From NCBI RefSeq assembly GCF_003574445.1, contig NZ_KZ984550.1, forward strand, positions 372,001 to 436,000: a DNA stretch of 64,000 nt. Reading direction: 5' to 3'. This document shows, piece by piece, positions 8,132 through 16,666 of the stretch. The stretch is from Streptomyces sp. YIM 130001. GTDB taxonomy: Bacteria; Actinomycetota; Actinomycetes; Streptomycetales; Streptomycetaceae. Under the pieces are notes generated by a model. That model ran no database searches. It was not told the origin of the DNA and was given only the letters and a program-made list of their open reading frames with translations. The position numbers were made by a program, and so were the translations under genes. The number at the start of each line of letters is the position of its first letter. Positions within the stretch are counted from its first letter, which is position 1.

Positions 8132-8605
8132 TCAGCCGTCGTACGCCTTCCTCAGGGCCTCGACATCGATCTTGCCCATGGCGAGCATCGCCTTCATCAC
8201 GCGGCCGGCCTTCTCCTCGTCCGGGTCGGCCAGCAGCTCCGGCAGGACCCTGGGCACGATCTGCCAGGACAGGCCGTACTTGTCCTTGAGCCAGCCGCAC
8301 GGGCCCGGCTCGCCGCCGCCCTCGATGAGCTTCTCCCAGAGGTCGTCGACCTCCTTCTGGTCCGCGCAGTCCACGGAGAACGAGATCGCCTCGTTGAACT
8401 TGAACTCCGGTCCGCCGTTGAGCCCCTGGTACTGCTGACCGTCCAGCTCGAACTCGACGGTCATCACGGATCCGGGCTCTCGCATGCCCTCCTCGCGGTA
8501 ACGCTCGATCCCGGTGATCCGAGAGTTGTCGAAGAGGGAGACGTAGAAGTTCGCCGCCTCCTCCGCCTCGTTGTCGAACCACAGACATGGCCTGATCTTC
8601 TGCAT
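8132..8605 (-). CDS. VOC superfamily (PhnB-like glyoxalase fold) protein
   Basis: A 157-residue member of the PhnB / 3-demethylubiquinone-9 methyltransferase-like branch of the vicinal-oxygen-chelate fold. Family features include the start QKIRPCLWFDNEAEEAANFY, the block FKFNEAISFSVDCADQKEVD, and CGWLKDKYGLSWQIVP. I chose the ATG at 8605 because GGAGG lies eight bases upstream; the longer frame to 8653 lacks such a site. Members of this branch are soluble and their substrates are mostly unknown. No neighbour suggests one. Confidence 0.85.
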   Translation of the reverse strand: MQKIRPCLWFDNEAEEAANFYVSLFDNSRITGIERYREEGMREPGSVMTVEFELDGQQYQGLNGGPEFKFNEAISFSVDCADQKEVDDLWEKLIEGGGEPGPCGWLKDKYGLSWQIVPRVLPELLADPDEEKAGRVMKAMLAMGKIDVEALRKAYDG

Positions 8606-8720
8606 CGCCCAGCCTCCTGCCGCCTCGCGCGCGGGCCGTCCGCCCGCGCTCACGGTCTCTGGTCTGTAGACCCTGCGCGGCGGCGGAACTCATCGGGCCG
8701 AGTGCGGTGGGGTGGGGGGT

Positions 8721-8762
8721 GGTGGCGGTGGCGCTGGCGGTGGCGGTGGCGGTGGCGGTGGC
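8721..8762. repeat. GGTGGC hexamer microsatellite
   Basis: Seven tandem hexamers (one reads GCTGGC) between the VOC start and the end of the GNAT gene. Non-coding and probably prone to length change; no promoter is evident inside it. Confidence 0.85.
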
Positions 8763-8834
8763 GGTCGGCTGGGTGCGGCCAGTTGGGCAGGTTCAGTTCG
8801 CCGGGTTCAACTCGGTGGGCTCAGGTCGGTGGAC

Positions 8835-9365
8835 TCAGCTCGGTGGGCTCAGTTGCCAGCGGCGTTCGCCGTCGTGCAGGTGGCCGGTCGGTGCGAGGCC
8901 GGCCGCTGCGGCGACGGCGGCCGAGGCGTGATGGTCGGGGTGCACGTGTGCGACGACGACGGTGACGCCGTACTGCTCCCGCAACAGCTCGACGAGTGCG
9001 CGCGCCGCCTCCTTGGCGATGCCACGGCCCTGCCAGCCGGTGCCCACGACCCATGCGATCTCGGCGGTGCGGGTGTCCGGCGTGACGGTGGCCTGAACGG
9101 TGCCGGCGAGGCGGCCGGTGGCGCACCATTCGAGGACCCAGTTGCACCAGACGACCGCCGGGTCCGGGGACCCGGCAGTCAGTCGCTCGTACCGGCTGCG
9201 CAGCGCGTCGGTGTCCAGCGGAGCCCCGCCGGTGAACGCGTGCAGGGCGGGGTCGGACAGCACCTCGGCCATCTCCGCCGCGTGCTCGACCCGCAACGGG
9301 ACCAGGACGAGCCGCTCCGTCCGGCATGCGGGGACGCGGGTGGGGGCGTGGCGAGGGTCAGGCAT
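8835..9365 (-). CDS. GNAT family N-acetyltransferase
   Basis: Acetyltransferase-fold protein of 176 residues. It starts with the common TERLVLVPLRVEHAAEMAEV segment. The acetyl-CoA loop is GTGWQGRGIAKEAARALVEL (about residues 117-136), and the C-terminal strand carries HPDHHASAAVAAAAGL in place of the usual N-x-x-S motif. Its ATG overlaps the stop of the preceding GNAT gene by eight bases (9358-9365), so the two are co-translated. The acceptor is unknown. The last residues run into repetitive DNA near 8835. Confidence 0.85.
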   Translation of the reverse strand: MPDPRHAPTRVPACRTERLVLVPLRVEHAAEMAEVLSDPALHAFTGGAPLDTDALRSRYERLTAGSPDPAVVWCNWVLEWCATGRLAGTVQATVTPDTRTAEIAWVVGTGWQGRGIAKEAARALVELLREQYGVTVVVAHVHPDHHASAAVAAAAGLAPTGHLHDGERRWQLSPPS

Positions 9366-9888
9366 GGGTCACCGTGTGCTGCCAGACGTGCAGGACCAGG
9401 GGGCGGCCCTTCTCCGTGACCTTCTGGGGCGGCACGTCCAGCTCCTCGTAGCCCGCCGCACGGGCGACGGCCACGCTGGCCCGGTTGTCGGGTTCGATCT
9501 CGAGCAGGACCTTCGCCAGTCCGAGCGTGTCGTGGGCGTACGCGGTGAGCAGCCGAGTAGCCCGGCCGGCGAGCCCCTGCCCGCGGTACGGCGAGCCGAC
9601 TGCGTAACCGATCGCCCCTCGCGCGAAGTTCACCAGCACCTCGCCCATGGGAGCATCCCCGTCGGTCGTGATCGCCAGGTGCAGACGGGCCCCTTCGGCC
9701 CGCTTCCGGCGGATCATGTCCAGGTACGCGCGGGCCGCGGACTCGTCGAACGGGACGGCGAGCGGGGTGCGGTAGCCGATGTCGGGGTCGTCGAAGAGCT
9801 CGGACATGACGGGCAGGTCCGCGTCGTCCCACTCCCGCAGGATCAGGCCTTCTCCGGATATCCGGACACGTTCACGATGCTCGGTCAT
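9358..9888 (-). CDS. GNAT family N-acetyltransferase (RimJ/RimL-like)
   Basis: A 176-residue acetyltransferase, first gene of a two-gene unit with the downstream GNAT gene. The N-terminus LILREWDDADLPVMSELFDD is typical of RimJ/RimL-like enzymes. The cofactor loop is GSPYRGQGLAGRATRLLTAY, and the motif EIEPDNRASVAVARAAGYEE ends the fold. A paired arrangement with a second GNAT of equal length suggests duplication or paired function; identity between the two is low by eye. Confidence 0.86.
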   Translation of the reverse strand: MTEHRERVRISGEGLILREWDDADLPVMSELFDDPDIGYRTPLAVPFDESAARAYLDMIRRKRAEGARLHLAITTDGDAPMGEVLVNFARGAIGYAVGSPYRGQGLAGRATRLLTAYAHDTLGLAKVLLEIEPDNRASVAVARAAGYEELDVPPQKVTEKGRPLVLHVWQHTVTHA

Positions 9889-9904
9889 CCCTTCACGGTA
9901 CGAC

Positions 9905-10588
9905 TCACGGCACAGCCGCCGGCACCTCCAGAGGCACGACAGGCTTGTTCGTACAGCCCAACCCGTCCACGACTACTCGGGTGGCGTGCAGGAGATGCCG
10001 AAAGTGCGACCTGGGGCTGTCGGCGGTGGGGAGGGTGTCGGTCATGGTGCCTTGAAGTGGAACCTGCAGCTCTTGCTCTGGAGCAGCCCCTTCAACCTTG
10101 CACTTGACGTAAGTGCGGTACGCGACATTGCCCCGTTCACCGAGACGCCCCCATACCAACCTGACACTTGAATTTGATTCAGCCACGCTTTGACGATCCA
10201 GATATCTCGAAGGTTCTCCAAAGGGGAATCGGAAGGAGTAAGTAGACGGGCCGAATCGAACTTGGAGGGAGTCGCCTGGTTCGGCCGACCGCCCCGTCAC
10301 CTGGCAAATATCCGTCCGCCCAAAATTCACCACAGCACCTCTCTCCGGATCCCAAGATTCAACCTGCTTGCGGAATAGCGCCTGCGCACGCTCCACCTCC
10401 TCGCCGTCCCTGAAAATCACACCGCCGTAGGCGTCAACACGTCCCCGCAGCCAATCTGCACCGCGCTCCCCCATTGCATCGCCGCACGCTCCTGAACTGT
10501 CTACCTTGTGCTTCGTGTCAGATCCAGAGCATCCGATCACTCCCGCGACCAATGCCGCTGCCACGAACACCAACAACGTTCCCCTCAT
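9905..10588 (-). CDS. Hypothetical lipoprotein of the type VII-like cluster
   Basis: A 227-residue protein from ATG 10588, with a classical lipoprotein signal: the hydrophobic stretch LLVFVAAALVAGVIGC ends in a lipobox with Cys20. The mature part has no family I recognise; it contains pairs of cysteines (ACGDAMG, DICQVTG, KCKVEG, GLGCTN) that could form disulfides outside the cell. It begins four bases after the stop of the 754-residue WXG-like gene, so the two form an operon. GC content around 10141-10260 is only about 50-52% by my count, far below the surroundings, which points to recent transfer. Longer in-frame upstream starts overlap the previous gene and are unlikely. Confidence 0.72.
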   Translation of the reverse strand: MRGTLLVFVAAALVAGVIGCSGSDTKHKVDSSGACGDAMGERGADWLRGRVDAYGGVIFRDGEEVERAQALFRKQVESWDPERGAVVNFGRTDICQVTGRSAEPGDSLQVRFGPSTYSFRFPFGEPSRYLDRQSVAESNSSVRLVWGRLGERGNVAYRTYVKCKVEGAAPEQELQVPLQGTMTDTLPTADSPRSHFRHLLHATRVVVDGLGCTNKPVVPLEVPAAVP

Positions 10589-10592
10589 GGCC

Positions 10593-12857
10593 CTACTTTC
10601 GCGAATTCTGCGTATCCGCATACCTGGCACCCTGGCCATAGTTCTCGGCCGCCCTCTCGACCAGCCGCCGCACTCCATCACCCTTCACATTGTTCGCTTC
10701 CGCGTAATTAAGAATCGATGCCATCGCATTATTCTCACCCTCGCGCTGCGCCCGCTGAATTCCCTCCGTCGCCTCCTGACTGTTGTCGTATTCGCGGGCG
10801 TTGAGCCAGTCGATCGTGTTCGTGGCCCAGGCCGTTTCCGCCGCGCCCTGGGAGGCGTCGAAGGCCAGGGGTGCGACGACCGCGGCCGCTCCCGCCGCGG
10901 GGACGACGAGCGCCGCGCCCGCGCCCGCGACGACCGCCACCGACGCCCCGACCGCGTACGAGCGCCACTCGCCCTGCTTCTCCAACTCCCGGTTCCGCTC
11001 GTCCGCTTCATCGGCGTACTGCTTGCCGATCGCTTCCGTTCGGGCCTCGTCGAGCAGTCCGTGTACGACCGTGCCGGCCATCCCGGCGTCGATCGCGTCG
11101 TCGTGACGGTTGCCCTGCGCGGCCATCAGGCTGGACGTGTACGCCTGTTGGGCCGCGGACACCGTGTCGTACGAGCTCTTCTCGGAGGCGAGTGCGGTGA
11201 GGAAGTTGACCGTGTCCGACTGGCCGAAGTCGGCCAGACGGCGTCCCTCGGCGTCGAACAGGCCGTCCCGGTCCGTGAGTTCGCCACTCCCGCCGAAGTT
11301 GGCCATCGTGTACGAGATGCTGTCGACATGCCCGGCGGCGATGCGCGCCAGGCTGTCCCGCACGCCGGGCTGCGCGTCGATCGTCTCGGCCGACCCGTAG
11401 TGGTCGACGATCCGGGACGTCAGGGCCGTCCTCGCCTCCCGCGCCTCGATGTCCGCGGCGGAGTCCAGGGGCGGCGGGGTGGGGTTGCGGGCGTCGTACG
11501 CGTAGCCGAGCGTCGCCGACTCGAGGGCGTGGCCGAGGTTGTCGTGGCCGACCGGTTCCCCGTCCTCGCCGGGTGGCCAGGCACGGACGTCGTCCCCGTT
11601 GCCGACCAGGTAGTCGAAGTTGTCCGTACGGGCGAGGCCGTCGCGTCCCCCTCCCGTCGATTCGTTGAAGAAGCGCAGCGAGGCCTCCGGGTTGTGTCCG
11701 AGCGCTTCGAGGTAGCCGGCCATGGGGTCGTTCGGGGCGCCGGTCGGTGGGTGGTCGAGGGTGGCGCGGCTGCGCCAGACGACTTCGGGGTCGGCCGGGT
11801 AGCGGCGTTCGAACTCGACCAACTCTTCGCCGTAATCGTGCAGATAGCCGGATTCGTACTTGCCCTTGTTCATGAGGCTGCTCATGATCTGGAACCCGTA
11901 CGGGCCGGTCCCGGTCCTGCCTTCGCCCGGGAAGTAGGTGCCGCCCGCCGAGATGACGTCACGCTTCCAGGCGTCCATCGCCGGGCTCTCGCTGTGGGTG
12001 GCGCTCGCCAGGGTCATGCTCAGGTGATCCTGGGTGTCGCCGAGCAGCGCGGAACGCGCCGAGTCGACGCCGCCCTCCGGGGACGCGAGGTCCCGCCAGA
12101 ACTCGAGGGTCCCGCGTCCGCCGAGCGCCACCGCGAAGGCCTCGGTGAACGCACTGTTCCCCCGTTGCAGCGCCAACGTCTCGTTGAACCGCCCGAGTTC
12201 GTCGTCACTCCAGTCGGCCACGTCACCGCGGGCGATCTTCTCTGCCCAGTACGCGGCGTCCGCCGCGCCTTGGCGGGCCGCGGCGTCCTTGAGGCCGGCG
12301 ACGGGCCGCCCGGCGAAGTCGTGTCGGTCGCGGGCCAGTGCGCGCAGTGCCCTGGCGGCGACCCGGTCGGTCTCGTCGGCCTCGCGCAGGATGCGGGCCA
12401 CGTGCTGTTCGACCGCGGCCAGTTCGTTCTTCGTCGGACCTTCCGGGCGGTCCTCCTGGGCCACGACGCCGGGCGGCGCCGACGGTGGTTGGGCGCCTCC
12501 TTTGTCGTTGACATGGATGTTGCGGCGGGTGGCGTCAGCGACGGCCGAGGCGAGGGCGTCCTGGTGCCGGGTCAGGCCGGAGTGGGCGTCGCGCAGCACG
12601 GCGTGGACACTGCGGGCGGCGGTGGCCGCGTCGTTGAACTCCGCGGCGGTACGGGTCACGAAGCCGCGGCCCACGTCCGCGTTGACCCCGCTCCAGTCCG
12701 CCCCACGAGCCCGGGCGTCGAGTTGTTCTGCGCCTGCGTCGCCGTCGGTCCCCGTGGCGAGGGCGCGGAGTCTGCGCGCCATGGATCCCCAGTCGTCGAC
12801 GGCCGACTTCAGCCCGCCGAGTTGCAGGTCCAGCAACTGCCGTACGGTCAGCGCCAC
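10593..12857 (-). CDS. Large WXG100-like protein, possible type VII secretion substrate
   Basis: A 754-residue protein of unknown function. Residues about 1-110 are alpha-helical and resemble ESX/WXG-like N-termini of streptomycete proteins (LTVRQLLDLQLGGLKSAVDD, ADWSGVNADVG, then a helix ending near TRRNI). The centre (about 140-560) is a mainly helical region with no known enzyme motif. A long hydrophobic Ala/Val/Gly stretch occurs at about 645-680, after a charged region and before the C-terminal helices. The downstream lipoprotein gene is four bases away. It may be a secreted or membrane-inserting effector, or a structural protein; no toxin motif is visible. In Streptomyces such proteins are usually annotated as DUF6571-like or hypothetical. 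Confidence 0.75.
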   Translation of the reverse strand: MALTVRQLLDLQLGGLKSAVDDWGSMARRLRALATGTDGDAGAEQLDARARGADWSGVNADVGRGFVTRTAAEFNDAATAARSVHAVLRDAHSGLTRHQDALASAVADATRRNIHVNDKGGAQPPSAPPGVVAQEDRPEGPTKNELAAVEQHVARILREADETDRVAARALRALARDRHDFAGRPVAGLKDAAARQGAADAAYWAEKIARGDVADWSDDELGRFNETLALQRGNSAFTEAFAVALGGRGTLEFWRDLASPEGGVDSARSALLGDTQDHLSMTLASATHSESPAMDAWKRDVISAGGTYFPGEGRTGTGPYGFQIMSSLMNKGKYESGYLHDYGEELVEFERRYPADPEVVWRSRATLDHPPTGAPNDPMAGYLEALGHNPEASLRFFNESTGGGRDGLARTDNFDYLVGNGDDVRAWPPGEDGEPVGHDNLGHALESATLGYAYDARNPTPPPLDSAADIEAREARTALTSRIVDHYGSAETIDAQPGVRDSLARIAAGHVDSISYTMANFGGSGELTDRDGLFDAEGRRLADFGQSDTVNFLTALASEKSSYDTVSAAQQAYTSSLMAAQGNRHDDAIDAGMAGTVVHGLLDEARTEAIGKQYADEADERNRELEKQGEWRSYAVGASVAVVAGAGAALVVPAAGAAAVVAPLAFDASQGAAETAWATNTIDWLNAREYDNSQEATEGIQRAQREGENNAMASILNYAEANNVKGDGVRRLVERAAENYGQGARYADTQNSRK

Positions 12858-12926
12858 TCACCCACCGCCTCCCCGCGACCTCGACGTCCGCACCGCGCGC
12901 GACGCGACGCCTGGCATCCTGCGACT

Positions 12927-13427
12927 ATGAGCGAACTGGTGGAACGTGTCGACGCACACGACCGTGTACTGGGCGTCGTCGACCGCGCCGAGGCGGTCCG
13001 GCGCGGCTGGCTGCACCGCATCGCGACCATCGTGTGCCGGGACGTGGAGGGGCGCTTCCTCGTGCATCGCCGCCCGGACCACTCGCCTCGCTTCCCCGGG
13101 CAGTACAACTGGATGCTCGGCGGCGCCGTCGCCGTCGGCGAGTCGTACGAAGCCGCCGCGGCCCGGGAGCTCGAGGAGGAACTGGGGGTTCGCGCCGCAC
13201 CGCGCCTGGTGCTCACGTTTCTGTGCGCCGGTGCGATCAGCCCTTATTGGCTCGGGCTGCACGAGGCGCGCATCACGACGCCGGTGCGCCCGGACTCCCG
13301 GGAGGTCACGCGGCACGACTGGCTCGACGCTTCCGCACTCGAAACCCTCACCCGCACGCGGGAGTTCGTCCCTGATGCGCGTGAGGCCTACGACCGGTAC
13401 CGGGCGGAAGGCCGGGTGCTGGGGTGA
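12927..13427 (+). CDS. NUDIX hydrolase
   Basis: Nucleoside-diphosphate-linked moiety hydrolase of 166 residues. The Nudix box is perfect: G-x5-E-x7-RELEEELGV in GAVAVGESYEAAAARELEEE plus LGV (about residues 71-93), providing the Mg2+ ligands. The flanking WLHRIATIVCRDVEGRFLVH and QYNWMLGG segments resemble the YfcD/IDI-like branch. It is the only plus-strand gene within the minus-strand type VII-like group, starting 69 bases from the divergent 754-residue gene, so they share a promoter region. Substrate unknown. Confidence 0.92.
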   Translation: MSELVERVDAHDRVLGVVDRAEAVRRGWLHRIATIVCRDVEGRFLVHRRPDHSPRFPGQYNWMLGGAVAVGESYEAAAARELEEELGVRAAPRLVLTFLCAGAISPYWLGLHEARITTPVRPDSREVTRHDWLDASALETLTRTREFVPDAREAYDRYRAEGRVLG

Positions 13428-13545
13428 GTGGTCATCGGGTGTGCCGTCCGTCCGGGGCGCGATCCCGTTGCCCGTCATCGCATGCCCCCGTACTTGCGCC
13501 CGTGCTCGCAGTGGTCCTCATCCTCGTCGTCGTACATGGCCGGCC

Positions 13546-14157
13546 TCAGCGGTAGTACTCGGTGATGCGGGAGGTGCTCACTTCTGTGGCCACCTTGCCG
13601 TCGTCCTTGGCGTGTTGGGCCTGGGTGAAGTCGAGATGGTTGGAGATGTGTCCGCAGGCGTCGACGAGGGTGCGGGACTGGGTGTTCCAGGCCTCGGACA
13701 GCTGAGTGAGGGCCGCACCCAGATCGAGGCCGCCGTTGAACAGGCCGGTGGCGGCGGCGAAGCTGCCCGCACGGGCGTGGTCAGCGTCCCGACGCAGGCG
13801 CTCGCGGAGGCCGTAGGCGAGCGACCCGAGGGCACCGAGCTCGTCGTCCAGCACCACGAGGTCCCGTCCAGCTCCACCGGACGAGGCCGCTGCTCCTGGG
13901 GAGACTCCGATGCCGGTCGCCGCCCCGAACCCGGAGCCCGAACCGGATCCGATCCCAGCTCCGAGGTCGGCGCCGCCGCCCGTGAGGCCCGGCCCCGACG
14001 CACCGAGACCCGATCCCGACCCACCGATCCCTTGCCCCGATCCAAACCCGGAGCCCAGCCCTGCTCCCGCTCCGGATCCCACTCCCGGCGCAGGATCGGC
14101 GGACGACTGACCGCCACCCGCAGCCGACTTCAACTGCTCCCACTCGGTCCAAGCCAT
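13546..14157 (-). CDS. WXG100-like type VII-associated small protein with Gly-rich insert
   Basis: A 203-residue protein. It opens with MAWTEWEQLK, followed by a Gly/Ser/Ala-rich low-complexity region (about 14-95) and a helical C-terminal domain (about 97-203: DLVVLDDELGALGSLAYGLR onward, AWNTQSRTLVDACGHISNHL). The helical part matches what I remember of streptomycete proteins encoded beside WXG100 genes. It lies downstream of the 535-residue WXG gene on the same strand. Probable role: partner or substrate of type VII-like secretion. No enzyme motif. Confidence 0.72.
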   Translation of the reverse strand: MAWTEWEQLKSAAGGGQSSADPAPGVGSGAGAGLGSGFGSGQGIGGSGSGLGASGPGLTGGGADLGAGIGSGSGSGFGAATGIGVSPGAAASSGGAGRDLVVLDDELGALGSLAYGLRERLRRDADHARAGSFAAATGLFNGGLDLGAALTQLSEAWNTQSRTLVDACGHISNHLDFTQAQHAKDDGKVATEVSTSRITEYYR

Positions 14158-14276
14158 GTGCTCACGCGCGGAACGCGCGCCTCCTTCCTGATCAGTTCAC
14201 CCACATCCACCAGCCGCCCGGACACCCTGCCCAAGTCCAGTCCGACGCTCCGCCCATCCCGCGTCACCGCCCCTGG

Positions 14277-15884
14277 TCACTCATCTCTCGGCGCCACCGA
14301 GCCGACCTCCCCCAGGGCCCGCGGCACACCACCACCTCCGGCCGGCGGAACCCGGGTGCCTCCCCGCGCCCCGACAACACCGTCCCCACCGCCACCCGCA
14401 GCCGCCGACCGGCGACCAGCCGCTCCCGCACCACCGATCACCGCACCACCGACCACTGCCCCCGAAGCCCGTCGCCTCTCCGACCGCACGGGTGAACCCC
14501 CCTCCACCGAACGGGAGATGGCCACCGAGCCCGAACCGATTCCTCCGCGCGCCCCTCCCGCCGCACCCGGCATCACCGTCTGCGCCATCGGCACCGGATG
14601 ACCACCGACGACCCCACCGACGCCGCCGCCGCCCTGCACCGGCGTACGCCCGCCCCCGGGGCCCTGCCCGGCGGGTCCCGCATGCCCCCCGTTCACCTGC
14701 GAGGCCCCCGGCACAGCACCGCTCGCGTAGGACGACGCGTACGGATAGGGATGCGGTGTCGAGTGGGCCCCGGCGGCCGCCGCACCTCCACGCCCGCCAC
14801 CACCCACAACCGGCGGCACCGCAACCGTGCCCCCGGGGTACACCCCACCGCCCCCATCACCGGCCGCCGCGCCGCCTCCTCCCCCACCGGGCCCCGCTCC
14901 CGGCACCGGCGAGGCGTTCGAGGACGCGGTCGCCCCGGGGCCCGTTGCCGTCGCGCCGGACACACCGTCGATCACCATCCCGACGCCGCTGTCCGGACGG
15001 ACCCCAGGCACCACCGATCGCCCGCTCTCGACGGCACCGGCACCACTCACCGCACCGCTCTCCGCCACCACAGAACCCGTAGAACCCGTCGGCCATCCCC
15101 CACCCGCCGACGCGGCGAACCCACCACTCGCCCCTTCCGCCGCACCTCCAGCGACACCCCACTCCCCCATGTTCCGCCCGACCGAAGGCCCACCCACAGC
15201 CGCCGCCCCGCCACCCACACCCGAACCGCCACCGCTCCCCGCACCCGCACCCGCACCCGCACCCGCACCCGCCGGCATCAACTCCCCAGGAACCGCAGGG
15301 AACTCCGGCCGCTCCAGGCCATGCAGACGCGACGCGGACATCGCATACGCCTGGCTCAACTTGCGCAGCTCCGCCACCGCCTCCAGACGCACCCGCTCCC
15401 GGGCAGCCTTCAACACCGCTTCCCGCACCGCGAGTTCACTCGCGGTGGCATCGCCATCCAGGGGCAGTGCGCCGCCGGAGCGGCCAGCACCGGACCGAAC
15501 CCCTCCAACGGCCAACCCCGACGGCGGGGCCACCCCCACACCGTCGCCCTCCCGCGGCACAGCAGCCTGCGCCCGAGCGATCGCCTCCGCCGCGCGCGTG
15601 AGCCACGTGGCCGCCTCCTCGCCCAGCTCACCGAACCTCCGGGCGGCACCGGCCACGTCCGCGCTCCACGCACGGAAGGCGTCGGCTCCCTCTCCCTGCC
15701 AGACCAACCCCTGCGGACGTGTCCGCAGCTCACCGGCGATCCGGTGGATCATCCGGGAGGCCGTCACGAGCCGGTCGGCCGCGGCCTGCACGGCCCCGCT
15801 GTCGGCCTGGTCGAGCCAGCGCAACAGCTCGGCATGCGACATCCCCTCGAACGAAGCGCCGCCCCCACTCCGCTCACCGCCCAT
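14277..15884 (-). CDS. WXG100-domain protein with long Gly/Ala/Ser-rich C-terminal tail
   Basis: A 535-residue protein. Residues about 15-110 form a WXG100 helical hairpin, with the turn motif in LVWQGEGADAFRAWSAD (W-x-G). From about residue 200 to the end the sequence is Gly/Ala/Ser/Val-rich and probably disordered, unlike classic 100-residue WXG100 proteins. ATG 15884 was chosen; an ATG at 15902 in frame is equally possible, and both overlap the end of the upstream 186-residue gene, implying coupled translation. Likely exported by, or a component of, a type VII-like system, but no EccC ATPase gene is in the window. Confidence 0.78.
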   Translation of the reverse strand: MGGERSGGGASFEGMSHAELLRWLDQADSGAVQAAADRLVTASRMIHRIAGELRTRPQGLVWQGEGADAFRAWSADVAGAARRFGELGEEAATWLTRAAEAIARAQAAVPREGDGVGVAPPSGLAVGGVRSGAGRSGGALPLDGDATASELAVREAVLKAARERVRLEAVAELRKLSQAYAMSASRLHGLERPEFPAVPGELMPAGAGAGAGAGAGSGGGSGVGGGAAAVGGPSVGRNMGEWGVAGGAAEGASGGFAASAGGGWPTGSTGSVVAESGAVSGAGAVESGRSVVPGVRPDSGVGMVIDGVSGATATGPGATASSNASPVPGAGPGGGGGGAAAGDGGGGVYPGGTVAVPPVVGGGGRGGAAAAGAHSTPHPYPYASSYASGAVPGASQVNGGHAGPAGQGPGGGRTPVQGGGGVGGVVGGHPVPMAQTVMPGAAGGARGGIGSGSVAISRSVEGGSPVRSERRRASGAVVGGAVIGGAGAAGRRSAAAGGGGDGVVGARGGTRVPPAGGGGVPRALGEVGSVAPRDE

Positions 15885-16434
15885 GACGGCCCACCCCGCC
15901 ATCAGCGCCCGCCCCGCCGGCAGCGGCCAACTCCGCCCCGGCCGCGGCCACCTGACTGCGCACCTCGCCGTCCACGTTCTCGTAGCCGTGCCGTGCGGCG
16001 AGTGCCGTGGCGCCGACCGCTTCGACCGAGGCCTCCAACAAGCGGGCGTACGAGCCCAGTTCACGCGCCAGAGCCGCGCAGGCGCCGTGCATCCCCGCCG
16101 CCTCCACCCAGGCGTCCGCACCGCCGCCCAACTGGCCGCGCGCGACCCGCTCCCGACCCAACTCTGCGCTACACGCGGGCGACTCCCCGAGATCGCGCAG
16201 CAACTCACCCACGGCCGACTGCAGCCCACGCAGCGAAGTGAACTCCGACACCAGCGCCCCGGTCACAGCCGCCGCCCCGGGAGCCACACCCGAAACCGCT
16301 CCCGCACCGACCCACCGGCCAAGCGCCGCCACCCTTTCGGCACCGTCGGCCTGCGCACCCCGTACGCCCTGCACGCCCTGCACGCCCTGCACGCCCTGCT
16401 CCCTCACCGCGCCCCCAACTCCCGCATCACGCAC
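15874..16434 (-). CDS. Helical type VII-associated protein (partner of the WXG100 protein)
   Basis: A 186-residue, Ala-rich helical protein read immediately upstream of, and overlapping, the WXG100-tail gene. The segment VEAAGMHGACAALARELGSY and the following ARLLEASVEAVGATALAARH are amphipathic helices of the kind seen in WXG100 partner proteins. The N-terminus includes GVQGVQGVQGVRG encoded by four nine-base repeats (16363-16398). The start is uncertain: GTG 16434 is the longest option but has no clear ribosome binding site, and internal GTG codons could serve. Function unknown; context argues for a heterodimer partner or chaperone-like role. Confidence 0.65.
   Translation of the reverse strand: MRDAGVGGAVREQGVQGVQGVQGVRGAQADGAERVAALGRWVGAGAVSGVAPGAAAVTGALVSEFTSLRGLQSAVGELLRDLGESPACSAELGRERVARGQLGGGADAWVEAAGMHGACAALARELGSYARLLEASVEAVGATALAARHGYENVDGEVRSQVAAAGAELAAAGGAGADGGVGRHGR
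16363..16398. repeat. Nine-base tandem repeats within the helical gene
   Basis: Four copies of (C/T)ACGCCCTG, encoding the Gly-Val-Gln triplets near the N-terminus of the 186-residue protein on the minus strand. Likely length-variable between strains. Confidence 0.85.
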
Positions 16435-16666
16435 TGTCGGCTATCGACCACACAAGGTAGCCGCACCCGCCGACAAACCACCCCGAGTTATCCACAGGCG
16501 CACGGTTGTCCACAGCCCCAGCGCATCCCGGACCGCATGAAAAAGCGCGCCACCGCCCCCGCGGCAACGCGCTCACCACTCCGGCTTCCGACACCGCGAT
16601 TCAACCCAAAGGGCGACCCCGGATCAGAAACAGCTGACGACGACCCCCAGCGGGAAACCCCTGGCC

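Noticed and set aside
10506..13427. 973-codon plus-strand frame
   Set aside because: Only its last 166 codons encode a recognised (NUDIX) protein with its own start at 12927; the rest is the shadow of the 754-residue gene.
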